A stretch of 64,000 nt of DNA from Coriaria nepalensis. Its lineage: Eukaryota > Streptophyta > Magnoliopsida > Cucurbitales > Coriariaceae. Where the stretch lies: contig CP114483.1 in the NCBI GenBank assembly GCA_027186245.1, positions 1,064,001 to 1,128,000 of the forward strand, written 5' to 3'. Under the pieces are notes generated by a model, which saw nothing but the letters and a program-made list of their open reading frames with translations, ran no database searches and was not told the DNA's origin. Position numbers and translations under genes: made by a program. Shown here one piece after another: positions 45,001 through 58,167 of the stretch (its first letter is position 1; every line of letters begins with the position of its first letter).

Positions 45001-48000
45001 TCCAATGCAAATCCAATACCAAGTTTCAGTCTTGAAGAAGCCTCTAGAAGCGAGGAGTACTTTCCCAACCGTAGGTTCACTATATCTGCGGTCAGTATTT
45101 TTCTGCAAATAGCAAGAATTGTCCAGTTCTTTATCACTTTAGATCAACAATCAGTTAAGACATTTAAACTATTAGCAGAATGTACCTCACTCCATCTTTC
45201 ATCTAAGAACTCATTAATAACAATGGCATTTTGTCCATACATCATAGGAGAAAGATAGTATCCCCAGATCATCCATGGTTCAATGTCATCTGCAGTTGGT
45301 TAAGAGGACAGAATGCTTAGACTTGTTCTTTCAAAGTAGTCAAGTTGAAAGTGATATACTACTTACTTTTGGAAATTATGAAACCTCCTAATATAAAGAC
45401 CATTAGTAGGGTGAAGACGCCAAGAGTATTAGCCACAACTTGTACTCTTCCAAGGGCAGCAATGAATCGAAAGAGGGACAAAGCCATTTGATGTATGCCA
45501 AAGAATGCGAGAAACTGCTTGAAAAACCTGAAGAAACACGTCAAAAAGAGGAACTCTGTCACTCTTATCACTGTAGTTTAATTTATAGCTAGAAAAACGA
45601 GAGTGAAAGAGAAGGACTTTTTTACCTGGTAGCAGACGGAGCAAACCCGATTGGGTAGTAAGTAAGGATGATCCAAATGGCCGATTCCAGTAACGAGAGA
45701 GGAATCCGAAGGACCCAAATAGGCAATCCAAAAGCCCATGCAGGATAGAATAAGAAATCCCTCTGTTTATAAAACACGGGAAGCCTGAAAATAGTCATAG
45801 CTAGCTCTGCCATTCCATTAAACATCACATTGATTAAACTAAAAAACAAGGCTCCGAAAAATTTCCCCCCATCTTGTACAGATCCCACGGGCATTTCTGT
45901 CCTCAAGAACACTGTCAGAGCAATTAAGGACATGATTGTAATCTGCACAGTCTTGAATACATATACGAAAGAATTACGCTTCATGAGCAGCCACTCCCTT
46001 GAAAAACATGCCTTGAACAATTCCCAGTTTGATATTCCATACTTCTCTGTCACCAATGCAGCTGGGTGGGTTCGGGATTTGTCATATGGAGAGCTAAGAT
46101 TGGAGGTTAGTTGTTGGCCAATGTGGAAAGAATTGAAGCCATGTACAAGTATAGGGACGGAAATGAATCGATAAGGTTGGTCTTTTTTGTACCAATACTG
46201 TTCCTGGTCCTTCCTGGATGTAACTTCTTGCAGAAAGTCCGCAACTCCTTTTCTTTCCGGGCATTTGAATCCCATGTATTCGAAGAACTCGAGTATGTTT
46301 TCTCGTGCGCCATGGTAGACTATTTGACCTTCGGAAAGTAGTATAACATCGTCAAATAGATCATATGTTTCTGGAGCTGGCTGTAGTAGAGATATGATCA
46401 TGGTGACATCATTGATATGAACCATCTGTTTCATAAACTTGCAAATCTGGAAAGCAGTGGAACTATCCAATCCTGTTGATATTTCATCCATAAATAGAGC
46501 TTTTGCTGGTCCCACTAACATCTCCCCTGTACTCATTGGAGCAATTTCTAGTCAGATAACAGAAACGAGAACAATATAAACCTGTGTAAAATCATGTCAA
46601 TATGAAACATACCCGTAGTGACACGTTTTTTCTGTCCACCTGAAATTCCTCTTCTCATCTCATCGCCAACCATAATATCCGCACATATATCCAGTCCAAG
46701 TATCTGTTTTATCGGTAGAGTCAGAATATTCCCATAGACATAATGTTGCTAATAGCAGGAAAGGGATGAAGCAAACCTTGAGAATATAATCAGTATGCAA
46801 ACTGGTTTTCTGGCCTGAAACCGACGTTGCCTTCATGAAAGCATCAATTTCAGGATCCGGCTTGATTCCGGCTTCTCTTTCTCGTCTGGACAGTTCAGAC
46901 AACATCTCATATCTTGTCCCCACGCCTAAACAACGCCCCGAGAAATCAAACGTCTCTCTGACTGTCATTTCTCCGTAGTGAAGATCATACTGGCTAATAT
47001 AAGCACAAGTTCTCTGAGGCACAAACTCATGAAGTTCGTGGCCGCAATATGTAATCCTTCCTCTCTCCTAGAACAACCAACTCAAATTTATCAAGCGCAA
47101 TAATATCATACATTAATGAAAACAAGCAAGAGAATAGAGAGACAGACCCTTAGATTCTTATCAAGTTTTCCGGCAAGTGCAAGCAACAATGTGGTTTTTC
47201 CTGCTCCCGGAGGGCCTAGGAGCAGAGTCATCCTGAATTTGAATTTGACATGAAAATTATATACAATATGCAGGCTGTTTAGTTCAGTAGTGAAACAAGT
47301 TGATTTTTTGTACCTTGATGGCTTGATAATTCCACTAACATCTTTCAGAATCTGGACATTTCTCTTCTTTGATGGAGCTAGCCGAACCAGCCCAAGTATG
47401 CCCTGTTTTGCATCAATTCAGAGCAAACAGAGTAAGACAAAAATAAGTAGATAAAAGCCAAAAGAAAAAATTTACTGCGGTTAGAATAAATAAAATTACC
47501 TCGACGGCGTGGAGGGTGGCGTTGAGCAGAGTTGGAAGCGCTCTGCTGCCAACGTACACATCTCCTTCAACCGATAGATTCTCAAACCGCACTTCAATGT
47601 TTGGAATCTCAATCCCCACCCTATAGTTTTACTTCTAATTAAATTTTATATCACAATTGTGATAACAAAATAATAATATGTTTTTTTTTTTGTTGGTAAT
47701 ATTTCATAACAGATTCCGTTATTTCTATCTTCACGATACCTATCTGTCCGGTCTCGTAACCGCCTGAGGAATTTCTCATTATCTTCTTCAACAACCTCGA
47801 GCATGCTCTCGATTAACTGTCTCTTCTCCTGCATCCCGAGCTTGGTCACATCGACCTCATCGTGGATAACTCGGCCGTTATCGAGCACTTGTTTGAGCAT
47901 CCCCTTTCTAAGACGGTCGTAGGTCGGAAGCCGTTCAAGCGCCGCCCACCGGAGCTCCTCTTCGTCGTCCTGCCTTCCACTCCGGGTGAAAACATCCGGT

Positions 48001-48119
48001 GGAGCCTGCCATACCTCTCTGAAGCTCGCTGAAGCCCAGCTCCTATGGCTACCAGACGCCCAGCTCCTTCTGCTACTCGTCGATCTGAGCAAATCGTCCC
48101 CTACTAAAGACGCCGCCAT
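42075..48119 (-). CDS. ABCG34: Full-size PDR-type ABC transporter (ABCG), 20 exons
   Basis: Twenty exons join in phase to 1447 aa, a normal PDR length: 48119-47740, 47620-47500, 47402-47314, 47232-47148, 47067-46777, 46703-46613, 46526-45626, 45527-45367, 45289-45186, 45102-44937, 44841-44776, 44678-44557, 44468-44136, 44048-43758, 43673-43590, 43499-43366, 43275-43048, 42970-42799, 42697-42443, 42344-42075. Domain order is the reverse ABCG type, NBD-TMD-NBD-TMD. NBD1 has Walker [17 protein letters not shown], signature [14 protein letters not shown] and Walker [19 protein letters not shown]2 has [20 protein letters not shown], the plant-type signature [12 protein letters not shown] and [17 protein letters not shown]. 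The C-terminus FLNYQRR is typical. PDR proteins export terpenoids, hormones and defence compounds across the plasma membrane. The symbol rests on the recalled syntenic position of At2g36380; the cargo is unknown. No disabling change seen. Confidence 0.9.
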
Positions 48120-49094
48120 TTCGATCTAACTAACCGAGAATTCTAAACCTCACTGAACTAAACTCTTTTTCTTCTGAAATTCTGTGTCTCTCTGAAAACT
48201 GCAATTTGGCGACGAGTACTGGATATTCATATAGACTTGAATCAGTGGAATATCATTGTGTCGAATTATTCCGGCGCCAGAGAACTTTACCACCACTGTG
48301 GCTTGGCGCCTGTAGTGAGACGGAGTTGGAGCTTGAACTTACAGCAGTGAAAATGCTGTATATAAATAACTATATATATGGAAATGAATTATAGTCGAGT
48401 TGCCTGTTTTAGCAGGAGAAGAAGGTAAAGGATGAGAGACAGAGAGAGAGAGGACATGGAAAATTTTGGTGAGGTTGATATGAATACGATTAATGATATA
48501 GTAAGATTAGAGGGAAAAATTTACAAAAAAAAGAGAAGGGGGTTGGGGGAAGACAAAAGTCCGTTTGGGTCAATTCCAACCGCGTTTGGTAAAATGGAAA
48601 GCATTCTTTAATTGATTGGATGAGTGATGCTAATGTACGTTTGGTGAAAGATATTACTATCTTTTTATGGCATGTAGCTTTAACAATCATCGATAAGACT
48701 AGAGACTATATTGGTAAGCAGTATATTTATAAAGTCACAATTAGAAATAATTAAATTTGAATTTATGTAACAAAAGTCGTTATAGAAATTTGTCGGGAGG
48801 TTTCTGACGTGGATTGAGAGGAATATGATGATTGAGATGGATGAGTCTGATCTCAATGGGCCCTTACCACAATGGGCTTTCGCACAGTCCAATAAACGGC
48901 ATAGAGTAGTTTCTACTCATGTAGCTTCTTTGACCATATAATCCCGACCTTTTTCCTAAAGCATTTCTCAACAATTTATACATCATATAAGCTTAGATTA
49001 GATATTAATTACAGTAGGGAAGGGGAGAGACATAATCAAAGCCCAAAGGGTCTAGCTTAGCTAATGTATTCCGAAATGTGTGCCTTTATTTCGA
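48120..49094. promoter_or_regulatory. Promoter region of the PDR gene and 3' flank of the kinase gene
   Basis: The region lies upstream of the minus-strand PDR start and downstream of the minus-strand kinase stop. It contains a GA tract (48432-48454) and no gene. No individual promoter element could be supported. Confidence 0.4.
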
Positions 49095-51774
49095 CTAAAA
49101 CAACTCGAACTCTACGTGTTCTCCGTTAGCCTTGTAATCCAAGTACTTGCTGTAGTTTTGCTGAGCAGCAGCAAAGTTTGTAACATCAAAATCACAGAAC
49201 TGATCAGGCAGATCTGGTGGAACAGCACACCTTATCAAGGCCCAGTTCAAGCCTTCAAAAAAGGGATGCTGTTTAATCTCAGCCGCACCTTTCTCAGACC
49301 CAAATCGATTCTCGGGCTCCTTCACCAACAGGCCTCGGATAAGGTCCCTCGCCTGGAAACTAACAAGTGGGCTGTCCGGAAATTTCAGGCCCTGCAAAAC
49401 CACATTGGCCAATGTCTCGTCGTTACTGGGGCCTTTGAACGGTGTTTTCCCATACAAAAGCTCGTAAAGAAACACCCCAAATGTCCACCAATCAACTGCT
49501 GCTCCGTGACCCTCTCCTTTAATGATTTCGGGGGCCAAGTACTCGTGGGTCCCGACAAAGGAATTCGATCGAGCTTCAGTGGGCTCCGCAACCAGCTGGG
49601 GCAATGATCTCGTTGGAATTGAAAGGTCGGATTTTAACTTTCTTGCTTTGGTGGCGTTAGGTAAGAATCTCGGGCTGAAGCACGGAACTTGACAGGCTGG
49701 TTCAATGCAAAAGGGCTCGGCACAAGTGGATCCTGTGCACGGACCGGATATTCTTACTGGATCTAGGTTGAATGAAGAAGATTTTAGGAGAGTTGGATTG
49801 ACTGTGCATCGGAGTGAGAGGTCAAAGTCAGTGAGCATAATGTGACCATCTTCTCGTACGAGAATGTTCTCTGGTTTCAAATCTCGATAAACAACTCCAA
49901 GCATGTGTAAGTACTCCAAAGCAAGGAGGACTTCTGCTACATAAAATCTGCAGTTTAAAAATAATAAGTATTTTTGCATTATTTATCGTACCTATCTTCT
50001 TTATCTTGCATAGTACTTGAAATAAATATTGTTTAACCGAGTTATACCTTGCTGCTGGCTCAGAGAATACCCTGCCAAGCTGCTTCTGCCTAAGGACATG
50101 AAGGTCTCCTCCCGGACAATACTCCATGACAAGACAAGACAGGTTATCCGATGTAAACTGAGAATAAAGCGTAGGGAGAAAAGGATGGTCAAGCATTCTA
50201 AGTATTTCTCTCTCTGTCTGAGCCCTTGGCATCTTCTTTCTCCTTGCTAAGAACTCATTGTCCATCACTTTTATAGCAAATACGCAATTTGTACCAACTA
50301 ATTCGGCCAGATATACAGTTCCAATATCTCCACAACCCAGCTTCTTCAACAGATTGAAGTGGGTCAACCTGAGGGTCCCACTCTGCCTCCGAACCTGACG
50401 GATTGCTTCCCACCTCACATCTTTCGACATATGGGGTCTGTTCCCACAGCTAGACCTACTTGCATTGCTTTCCTCACTGATACTTGTAGTGCTGCTGCTG
50501 TACTCCCCGTGACTGCTTTTTGAGCTTTGGGAAAACTCACCCTTTTCTTGCATTTTCATGTTCCTTTTTCCTTTCAGCACAGCATCTTTGCCTGAACCAG
50601 ACTTCCCATTATTCATCAAGCTTACTTCGGCCCCAACACTGTTAAATTTTGATTCTGAATAAATTTCTTTTGATTCATTACCTGCACTCTTTATTGCGCA
50701 CTGGCATCTCTCACATATCAAAGGTTTTGCACTAGGATTCACTGTTTCAGTCGCTACATTCTGTGTGCTAGAAGAACAGATATCGATGGTTGATTCCTGT
50801 TTTACTTTCTTCTTTGCAAGTGCTTTGTTCCTGATAACTGGTTTAACTGTCCTAGCAGTATTTCTCGAGAATCTGCTAACCCTGTTTCCACTGACCGATG
50901 AAGCTACAGTTTGCAACCTGCCTTTCCTACCTGGCTTTGATGATGATGCTTTATTTGCTAACTTGCTTGAGGCAGGGGTAGCCTCATCCTGCACTAATAC
51001 ATTGCGAATAGTATTAGAAGAGGAAGCAGAAGGAGGGGATGCATCTTTCTCTTTCCGTGCCAGTTCTTCCTTCAATGTTTGAGCCCCGAGTTTCTTTGGT
51101 CTGTGAACAATATCGCTTTCCTCTTCTGTAATCTCGTTAGAGCTTTGTGATGTCATAACGACTGATCGGGGGGACAAACGAGGACTTCTGGTCGGGGATT
51201 TGACTGTGTGTATTTTAAGGTTATCATTTTTCACGGGTTTGGATAAGCTGTCCTCTGGAACTAGGGATATTTCAACCATACTCCCCTTGCCCTCTTTATC
51301 TAGTGAAGTACTAGACCGACTTGCTTCAATCACAACAGAATTGTACAACGTCTTAATACGTCCAGCTTCTGATGCACCTGAAGGTCTTGATTTCGATAAC
51401 CGTTTAGTAGCTGCCATTTCTGATGCCTTTGAAAGGCAGAGTTCTCTTAATGCTTGTTTCAGATTAACCTGTTCAGAAATCCCAATTCCCGGTGAACGAG
51501 GCAATGCAATTGGCCTTTTTAATGCACTTTTCCTCATAGGGCTTGTCCGTGGTTGGGAAAGCCCCCCTTCACTCTTCGAAAAGTCTTTAAGATTGATGGC
51601 CTCAAAAAGGTGATTAAGATCTTCCTCAAGAAAATTATTGTACCCTACCATTGGAAGCTTCCCTTCTTTGACAGCTGATCCGTATCTCATTCTATATGAC
51701 TCCATGGAAGGTTGACCCGGATATGTTTCTTCACTTGCTTCCACAATTTCACTAGTTGCAGAAAAGGAAGCCAT
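49095..51774 (-). CDS. KIPK: AGC-VIII protein kinase, KIPK-like (AGC1-8/AGC1-9 type)
   Basis: Exons 51774-50048 and 49947-49095 give 859 aa. A long Ser-rich N-terminal region (residues 1-460) precedes the kinase domain. It starts [12 protein letters not shown] and has [13 protein letters not shown], a bipartite basic region, and a [11 protein letters not shown] pair of cysteines. Kinase landmarks: [18 protein letters not shown] (P-loop), AIKVMD (catalytic Lys), MEYCPGGDL (hinge), [13 protein letters not shown] (catalytic loop), and DFD instead of DFG, the mark of plant AGC-VIII kinases. An insertion of about 75 residues with a Cys-rich stretch precedes [15 protein letters not shown]. The tail ends FELF, a hydrophobic FxxF-type PDK1 docking motif. 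KIPK kinases bind kinesin-like calmodulin-binding protein and PERK receptors and act in root and shoot growth. An in-frame ATG at 51873 would add 33 residues, but the conserved start is at 51774. Confidence 0.92.
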
Positions 51775-52620
51775 AACTATGTTCACTAGCAGTATGATAG
51801 CTATTGGACTGACTGCCACAAAAGGGTCACACTTTGACTTCAGTCCTCCATAACCCTTGGTTACTTCTCTCACGTAAACATCTTATGTAGAAGAATATAA
51901 CAAACGCACTCTCAACTCTTCTTTAAGGTCATCGACCTTTCACTTCAGAGTTCAAACTGAAACGCCAGAAACATGTAATAATCATCATCAATGCTCAGAG
52001 ACATTAACCACCTAGAGGATGTGAAATTTTTGATAAAAATATTAGAATATTGATACTTTTAGTGATATGTAACAAGAGTAGTGGGGGAACTGAGAGAGGG
52101 ATTGCAGCAACTTTGTTGCCATTTCCGAATCCTATCAGCGATCTAGAAAACAAACGGATCAGAAAGAAAGCTAACTAAAACCCGATGAACTTAAGAACAC
52201 GAGCATCAGCTGTATAGAAATCTAAATAATCATAGCTAAAAAAATAACGGGGCAAATAAAATTTAACCAAAAAAGCATCACTCACAATCCGAGAAACAGT
52301 ACAATGTACTCGCAGCTAGGTAGATATATCTATCTATACAGAAAGAAATAGATTCAAACATTCAAAACGAGTAAAATAGAAGCAGAGTAGAAATAGATCA
52401 GAGAGAGAAACAGTACCAGAAACTCAGAAAGGAGTTTACGGACCCAATGAAGTTGATCCAGAGCTGAAAAAGTATCTGAAGAATGCCCGAATGAATCAGA
52501 GCTCAAAAGACAGGGGCAAAACAAAACCCTAGCTTGGATTCCAAGCGGTGGACTATGAGAGATAAATGGAAGGTAGAGAGAAAGAGAGAGAGAGAGAGTA
52601 AATAGTGCTCCATCTTTTAT
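51775..52620 (-). promoter_or_regulatory. 5' leader and promoter of the kinase gene, probably with a leader intron
   Basis: No other gene is seen. A GA-rich tract (about 52560-52600) marks the likely transcription start region some 800 bases upstream of the conserved ATG, so a 5' leader intron is likely, but its sites were not fixed. Confidence 0.35.
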
Positions 52621-55600
52621 TTTTTTTCATTCTTGGCTCTGATTATTTAGGAGATCCGGGCCCACCATTGCACCTTGTACCAGATTTATTAATGCATGAA
52701 AGAAGGAGAAGAAAATTAAAAAAAAAAAAAAAATCAAATATAAAATTTGAAAAAATAATTATTTAAAAATAAAAAAAGAAAAACCAAGTAGCTAATTTTA
52801 ACTAGACGAGTCAACGGGATAAAAGAAATGTTATTTCACATAATTATAGTACTGATAAATAATAGGGAAATTAAATAAATATTAAATTGATATAATTACA
52901 AATAAGCAAGCGCTATATTTTTTTTATCAAATTTATTTAAACAAAAATATTTTTCCATTCGGGATATAGCACAGCTCGGTAAAATATTTATTTTGGGTAT
53001 GAAAAGTCACGGATTTAAATCCCGTCATCCATATTTATTACTTATCTTCTAAAATTAAATGTACCGAATCAAATCAATTTTTTATTTATTTAATTTTATG
53101 ATATATTATATAATAATATATATATATATATGCAAAATATATTAAAGTTACAGTTATTTTAATAATAAAATATTCTTAATTCAATTTGGCAGAAAATGAG
53201 TCTCCAAAACTCGATATCATAAGTTCAAATTCTAAAGAACTTGATTTCATTTTTAATATTAATAAATATAAAATTATATTAAAATAATTAAATAATAATG
53301 TCAATTTAATCCCTTATAAATTAAGATAAAATAGAAGGTCAATCAAAATATTTTTAGATCTCATATAAAAATAAATATAAAGAGGTCTAAGTTAGTCAAA
53401 ACAAAAATAATAATTGATGATGAAATTAATACTAGACTTTATGTGACGTGCTACCCAACAAAAATCGAAAAACAATAATTGCAGATTTGGTTTATTATTG
53501 CATTGAGAGATCAGATATGTGAGGAGTAGTAATAAATAGAAAACAAGTTACAGCTTAAAACGCTTGTCGTTTAGTGATGACATAAATCCTCCTCTTTTAT
53601 ATATTTATAATATTAATTATAAATAATAAGATTAAATTATTAATATATAGTTTTTAATATTTTTTGCTTTGAATTAAAATAAGAGGCTGGTTAAAAATAA
53701 ATAAAATAAAAAATAAAAAAAATGTCAGATTCTGCATCTGATATTTTAGCTTTGCTTAGGGAAAAACAACATCACTGTAGGATGTTAGCTTTGGATTCTT
53801 TTTCCCTTCAGTGATCGACTACTCTGTCTGTCGCTATCTCTCGCTCTCTCTCTCTCTCTAATTGAAACCCAATTTGAATTCGAGCCGGTTCAGTGCAGGA
53901 TGGTACGGTCCGACAGAAAAGTAGAACCAACCTCCATAGTCCATACCATACCATACCAATAATATGTTATATATATATAAATATTATTATTACCTATGAG
54001 TGGATGGGGACAGCCCAGCAAAACACTTGTGGGCCATCCCCTCTATGATAATTAAATACGTAGATTTATATAAAATTATTTTTAAATTAAATAAATTAAT
54101 GTATTATAAATATTATTTATTATAATTACTTTAATAAATATTTTTTATTTTATTTTTAAATTTGTAAATTGCTTAATTTTATTTTGGTATTTCAAGATGT
54201 TTCATTTTTATTATTGGAATTATAAATATTAAGTATAAGAATGAGTTTTAAGATTTCATGAATATTATAATTAAAAAAATGATTAATATATTTAAAATGA
54301 TTGTTAAAATAATTATTATTGAGATTTAAGTTTGTACGAAATAAAAATTAATTATTAAAAAAATAACTTAATTATAATTTATGAGTTAAATTATAAGCAC
54401 TTAATAGTTTTAAAAGGTATTAATATTTTTGATGGGTGAAATTTATTATTTATAGATTATAGATCTTATTATCCAGTAAAAAACATAAATTTTAGATTTT
54501 AAGGGTAAAGTTAGTTTCATTTACCTACCCAAAACCCACCTAACAAATATTGAAAAGGCTGCTTTCTTTACTTACCCACCAAAATTTTGGAAACTTTCGT
54601 TTCATTCCTTAAATTAAATTAAATTAAATGCTAAAGAATTACTAATGCAACTAAAACACTCAGTTTATACGATAGGCCAGCATAATAACAACAAGAAATA
54701 GAGAACACGTCGGTTGATTAGGACAAATGGCCGACATATGACAATGATGTATTCGTTTTTGTGCGAAATTGACAATTAAGTAGTAGATATCATTTTGAGA
54801 AAAAAAAAAAAAAAAAAAAAAAGGGTCTGGTTGTATTTTTTCTTAATAGAACGACATAGAATGAATTCAAGTTGATATGATTGTTGAAATCAATTATTAA
54901 TTTAATATTACTATGATTGTCGGACTAGAAAGGGGTGTCTTATGTCTACGTAGAAATCAAATCACATGGGATGTATATAATATAAGTCTATATACTATAT
55001 ATTATATATGCCTGCCTACCCCCACCTTCTTTGATTTTTTTCTGAAAGCGAAGTTTCTGCCTTCGCCCCTTTCTCCTCTTACATATCTATATATATAACT
55101 ATAGATTATGTATAAGGTTTATTTCTTTACTCCTAAGTTTGTCCTTTCACTTTTTTCTATTTTATTTTTTATATTATTTTATTGTTCAATTTGACACGTG
55201 TTATTTGGTAAGGCTCCTTAAATCAGGCTTTGGGCTTTGTATCCCCACACACACACCATAGTATATATAGTTGGGCCAAACATTCCCTTTGTCGAAGCCC
55301 GTGTCGGTACCTCCGTCACGCCACAGGCCCATGAAAAAGCTTGTTAACTGTCGACTGAACTTTGTGGGCCCAGTTCTGGTATGGAAAGTTCGAAAGTTAT
55401 TTTTGAATTTTGATTCCGAATGGCATGACTGTTCACACATAAAGTACGACCAGAACATCTACCGTCTACGTGGAATAAAGTAATAGTAGGATCTTACCAG
55501 TGATGTCACTTTTTGTCTAATCAAATTTGATTAATCACTAAGAAGAGTAATAGTGGTGTGGGAGGTATATTCTTAAACAAATAATTTATCTTTGTCTTTG
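52621..55600. other. AT-rich intergenic region
   Basis: About 3 kb of very AT-rich sequence without a gene. It includes a tRNA-like block (52961-53030), a CATAC run near 53940-53960, a poly-A run at 54801-54823, and a CT tract at 53842-53858. ORFs at 54913-55098 and 55201-55483 show no family motif. Confidence 0.45.
52961..53030 (+). repeat. tRNA-like block, possible SINE head
   Basis: About 70 bases begin GGGATATAGCACAGCTCGGT, which resembles the D-arm and A box of alanine-type tRNA. They end with ggatttaaatcccg, close to a B box (GGTTCGANTCC) after C-to-T decay, followed by tcatcca. The spacing is tRNA-like. A second, weaker block of the same shape is near 53188-53245 (agttcaaattc). It could be a decayed tRNA gene, a tRNA-derived SINE head, or chance in AT-rich DNA. 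Confidence 0.3.
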
Positions 55601-55639
55601 AAACGTGGGGCCCTACACAGTCAGCAAATGTGAAAGCCA

Positions 55640-55833
55640 GATATTCTGCCACGTGGAAAGCATGTTTGGACTATATATCTTGAAAATTTTCTTCGCGAGA
55701 GAAGAGTGGTCGTCGCTATAAAAAGTCGACCAATCGCCATGATCACCATCTCGTCTCGATCATCGTCATAAGGGCAAAAGTAACAGAGCATCAGAGCCAA
55801 AAAGGAAAAAATACAATTGTTTTATCATCTAAA
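55640..55833 (+). promoter_or_regulatory. Retained promoter and leader of the MDHAR relic
   Basis: A G-box core (gccacgtgg) lies at about 55648-55656 and a TATA box (ctataaaaag) at about 55717-55726, in correct order and spacing for a transcription start near 55750. They precede the dead coding sequence and may still drive transcription. Confidence 0.5.
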
Positions 55834-56811
<978 letters not shown>

Positions 56812-57340
56812 TAAATGAGAACATTTAGTCGAAAAGACTGAAGCCCATAATATCCTGCAACAAGAACATAAATGGGCCATGGACCAGTTTATGGGCCGGT
56901 CTAGCCCAATTCGAAATATCAAGGGATTGGGCAGAAAAAGCTAGACCATAACTCTGGTTTTAAAAAGCTTATTGAGTTTAATTCGTTCAGCGGTGTAGAA
57001 GTAAGGTGAGCACTTTTATTGGAACGATAGTGCTTTTGACGCTGTAAGAAGGACGCCGACTAGTATCTGAACTGAAAAAGTTTGAACCTTGACTACGACC
57101 ACGCTGATTTTTGTTGAATACTCTACCACAAGAAGAAGAATAGTGAGTAGCAAAAAAAAAATAGAAGAAGATTCAGGAGTACTTTCAACAGATTTTTGGA
57201 AAAGTTCAAAGCTTTCGGCTTTAGGGATGAGATCTTTAAGACCAGGCAGTAGGGTGAGAGCCATCTAAACAGCTGAGAAACTAGAAAGTGGGGCCCAGTC
57301 CACGTAAGAATCAATGAGATTTATCCGTCTCATCAATATG
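56812..57340. other. Unassigned sequence after the MDHAR breakpoint
   Basis: No MDHAR exon follows. A minus-strand ORF (57016-57264) has no recognised motif. The stretch probably belongs to the same decayed insertion as the Copia gag relic on its right. Confidence 0.35.
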
Positions 57341-57580
57341 ACGACAAATGGCGGTCAGCTGGTCACACGATGCCTTGAATGAGCGAGCATAATCAGCAAC
57401 CGAGTGCGACTCTTTCTTCATTAGAGTTATAGTTCATCTTTGATACGAAGTTCAGTTGTTTGGAACCGTGGCTGAAGGCAGCCACCAAAGCAAGCCAAAC
57501 TGAGCGGGAAGTTGGACATCTAATGGTTTCGGCCATAGTCTCCTCGGTCAAGGAAGAAAGCAAGCAATTTACAAAGAAAT
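57341..57580 (-). pseudogene. Copia-type gag relic
   Basis: The minus strand reads, with stops, VNCLLSSLTEETMAETIRCP, then TSRSVWLALVAAFSHGSKQ, then LNFVSKMNYNSNEE. This is the pattern of the retrotransposon gag (UBN2-type) capsid: a short leader, S-VW-AL-AAFS, then L--KM-. It is a small, old fragment. No LTR was seen beside it. Confidence 0.55.
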
Positions 57581-58167
57581 AAAGATATAGACCAAATCCC
57601 TTAAATAAAGGAGAAAACTGTAAAGAGAATTATTGTTATTCTCGATGGATCCAGCTTATGTGGGATGTGGGATGCACTCTATCCAAAAGAAAGACTCTTG
57701 TATTGTTACGTAGTCTATCCACAACCGTGATCATCCGTTACACCATAATAGCATGCATGGCTTCATCATCAACCTGTAAGTGTTCAATTAATCAAATTAG
57801 TTTTACATATAATAATCAAACGCTAAGAACAAATGATATGACTGTAAGCTGTGTAGCAAATATAAACAAAACAAAAGATCATAAGAGAGGTAGGTTATTT
57901 CCTAAAATTAAATTTGGACTATAAAATAACCTCATTATTGTCAATGGTTTATTACAACAATTCAACACTTCATTGTAAACCGGAATCCGGTCCTTCAAAT
58001 TTGGTGTCTTCCTTTTTCTTTCTCAGCAACCAAACAATTCGAAACTTCAAATTCTCTGTCCATTTTCTCCAATCCCTGGGCTACTTTATTTTCTCTCTTT
58101 CTACAGCATTTTTCTCTTCACTTTTTCAACTCAATGCGATGACTTGAACCGCTGTCGGATCGGAGAG
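57581..58167. promoter_or_regulatory. Upstream region of the F-box gene
   Basis: No gene is supported. The stretch before 58168 should contain the original promoter and leader. The ORFs at 57658-58147 have no family motif. Confidence 0.35.

Noticed and set aside
49080..49607. 175-residue plus-strand ORF
   Set aside because: Antisense shadow of the kinase C-terminal lobe.
57016..57264. 82-residue minus-strand ORF after the MDHAR breakpoint
   Set aside because: No domain recognised; probably part of a decayed retroelement.
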